Shown here: piece by piece, positions 5,346 through 5,420 of the stretch
Numbering within the stretch: position 1 is the first letter of the stretch
How the letters are laid out: each line of letters begins with the position of its first letter
DNA from: Syntrophaceae bacterium
GTDB taxonomy: Bacteria; Desulfobacterota; Syntrophia; Syntrophales; UBA2210
Assembly: GCA_030619435.1 (NCBI GenBank)
Contig: JAUXBI010000127.1
Location: 1 to 5,420, forward strand
Reading direction: 5' to 3'
DNA: 5,420 nt
Position numbers and translations under genes: made by a program
The notes under the pieces: model-generated
Told to the model about the DNA's origin: nothing
The model's database searches: none
What the model saw: the letters and a program-made list of their open reading frames with translations, nothing else

Positions 5346-5420
5346 AGAGTTTGGATTCGAGGTAGAAAGCCCCAGCCTGAATATGATGATGGCAAGAGCG
5401 GTATCCATGTTAGATGACCC
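5332..5420 (+). CDS. Unidentified protein-like fragment running off the window end
   Basis: From about 5332 a frame one step away from the permease frame is open to the window end, reading ELACKEFGFEVESP, then SLNMMMARAVSMLDDP. The composition is that of a soluble, helical protein and unlike the hydrophobic permease it abuts. I do not recognise the family. The frame is open back to a GTG at 5305, just after a stop, but there it overlaps the conserved GIFGIGGG codons and has no ribosome site, so a true start is unlikely. It is best read as an internal or C-terminal piece of another gene joined to the permease start by a rearrangement. A chance open frame cannot be excluded over 29 codons. Confidence 0.35.

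Noticed and set aside
5142..5408. 88-codon minus-strand open frame at the right end
   Set aside because: It is antisense to the permease fragment and the following frame; no domain is recognised.

Overview
The window is bacterial and probably comes from a Gram-negative chromosome. The best guess at the group is Deltaproteobacteria/Desulfobacterota. That guess rests on the style of the UspA protein, the OFA/MCT-like transporter and a possible sigma-54 site, so it is tentative. No plasmid, phage or CRISPR hallmark is visible. Most of it looks like ordinary chromosome; the right end is disturbed.

Layout. Positions 1-361 (minus) hold the N-terminal 120 residues of a class I SAM-dependent methyltransferase whose 3' part lies outside the window. 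Positions 362-713 have no convincing gene, but contain a perfect 7-bp inverted repeat and a possible sigma-54 site just ahead of a UspA-type universal stress protein gene (714-1145, plus). A small tandem repeat and a strong hairpin follow. The hairpin lies between the convergent usp gene and tRNA-Glu(UUC) (1265-1340, minus, CCA encoded) and can serve both. The tRNA has its own good promoter. Upstream of it on the same strand is a large gene for a Ski2-like superfamily 2 helicase (stop at 1472, start near 3595 or 3556). Divergent from the helicase, across a gap of under 90 bases, is a 12-helix major facilitator transporter of the oxalate/formate-antiporter or monocarboxylate-transporter type (3643-4881, plus).

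The last 540 bases are the most unusual. A gene-poor, A+T-rich stretch leads into four DnaA-box-like 9-mers at exact or near 12-bp spacing (5115-5160), as in replication-origin or DnaA-binding regions. About 90 bases later a gene with a good ribosome binding site starts like a TauE/SafE-family permease, with the GIFGIGGG motif, but stops after 32 codons. From the break on, another frame looks protein-like up to the window end, which suggests a deletion or insertion junction.

The genes do not form an obvious pathway. They are single transcription units in convergent or divergent pairs: stress protein, tRNA, RNA helicase and carboxylate transporter. No complete undescribed multi-gene system is evident. 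The DnaA-box cluster next to a broken permease gene is the part most worth following up.
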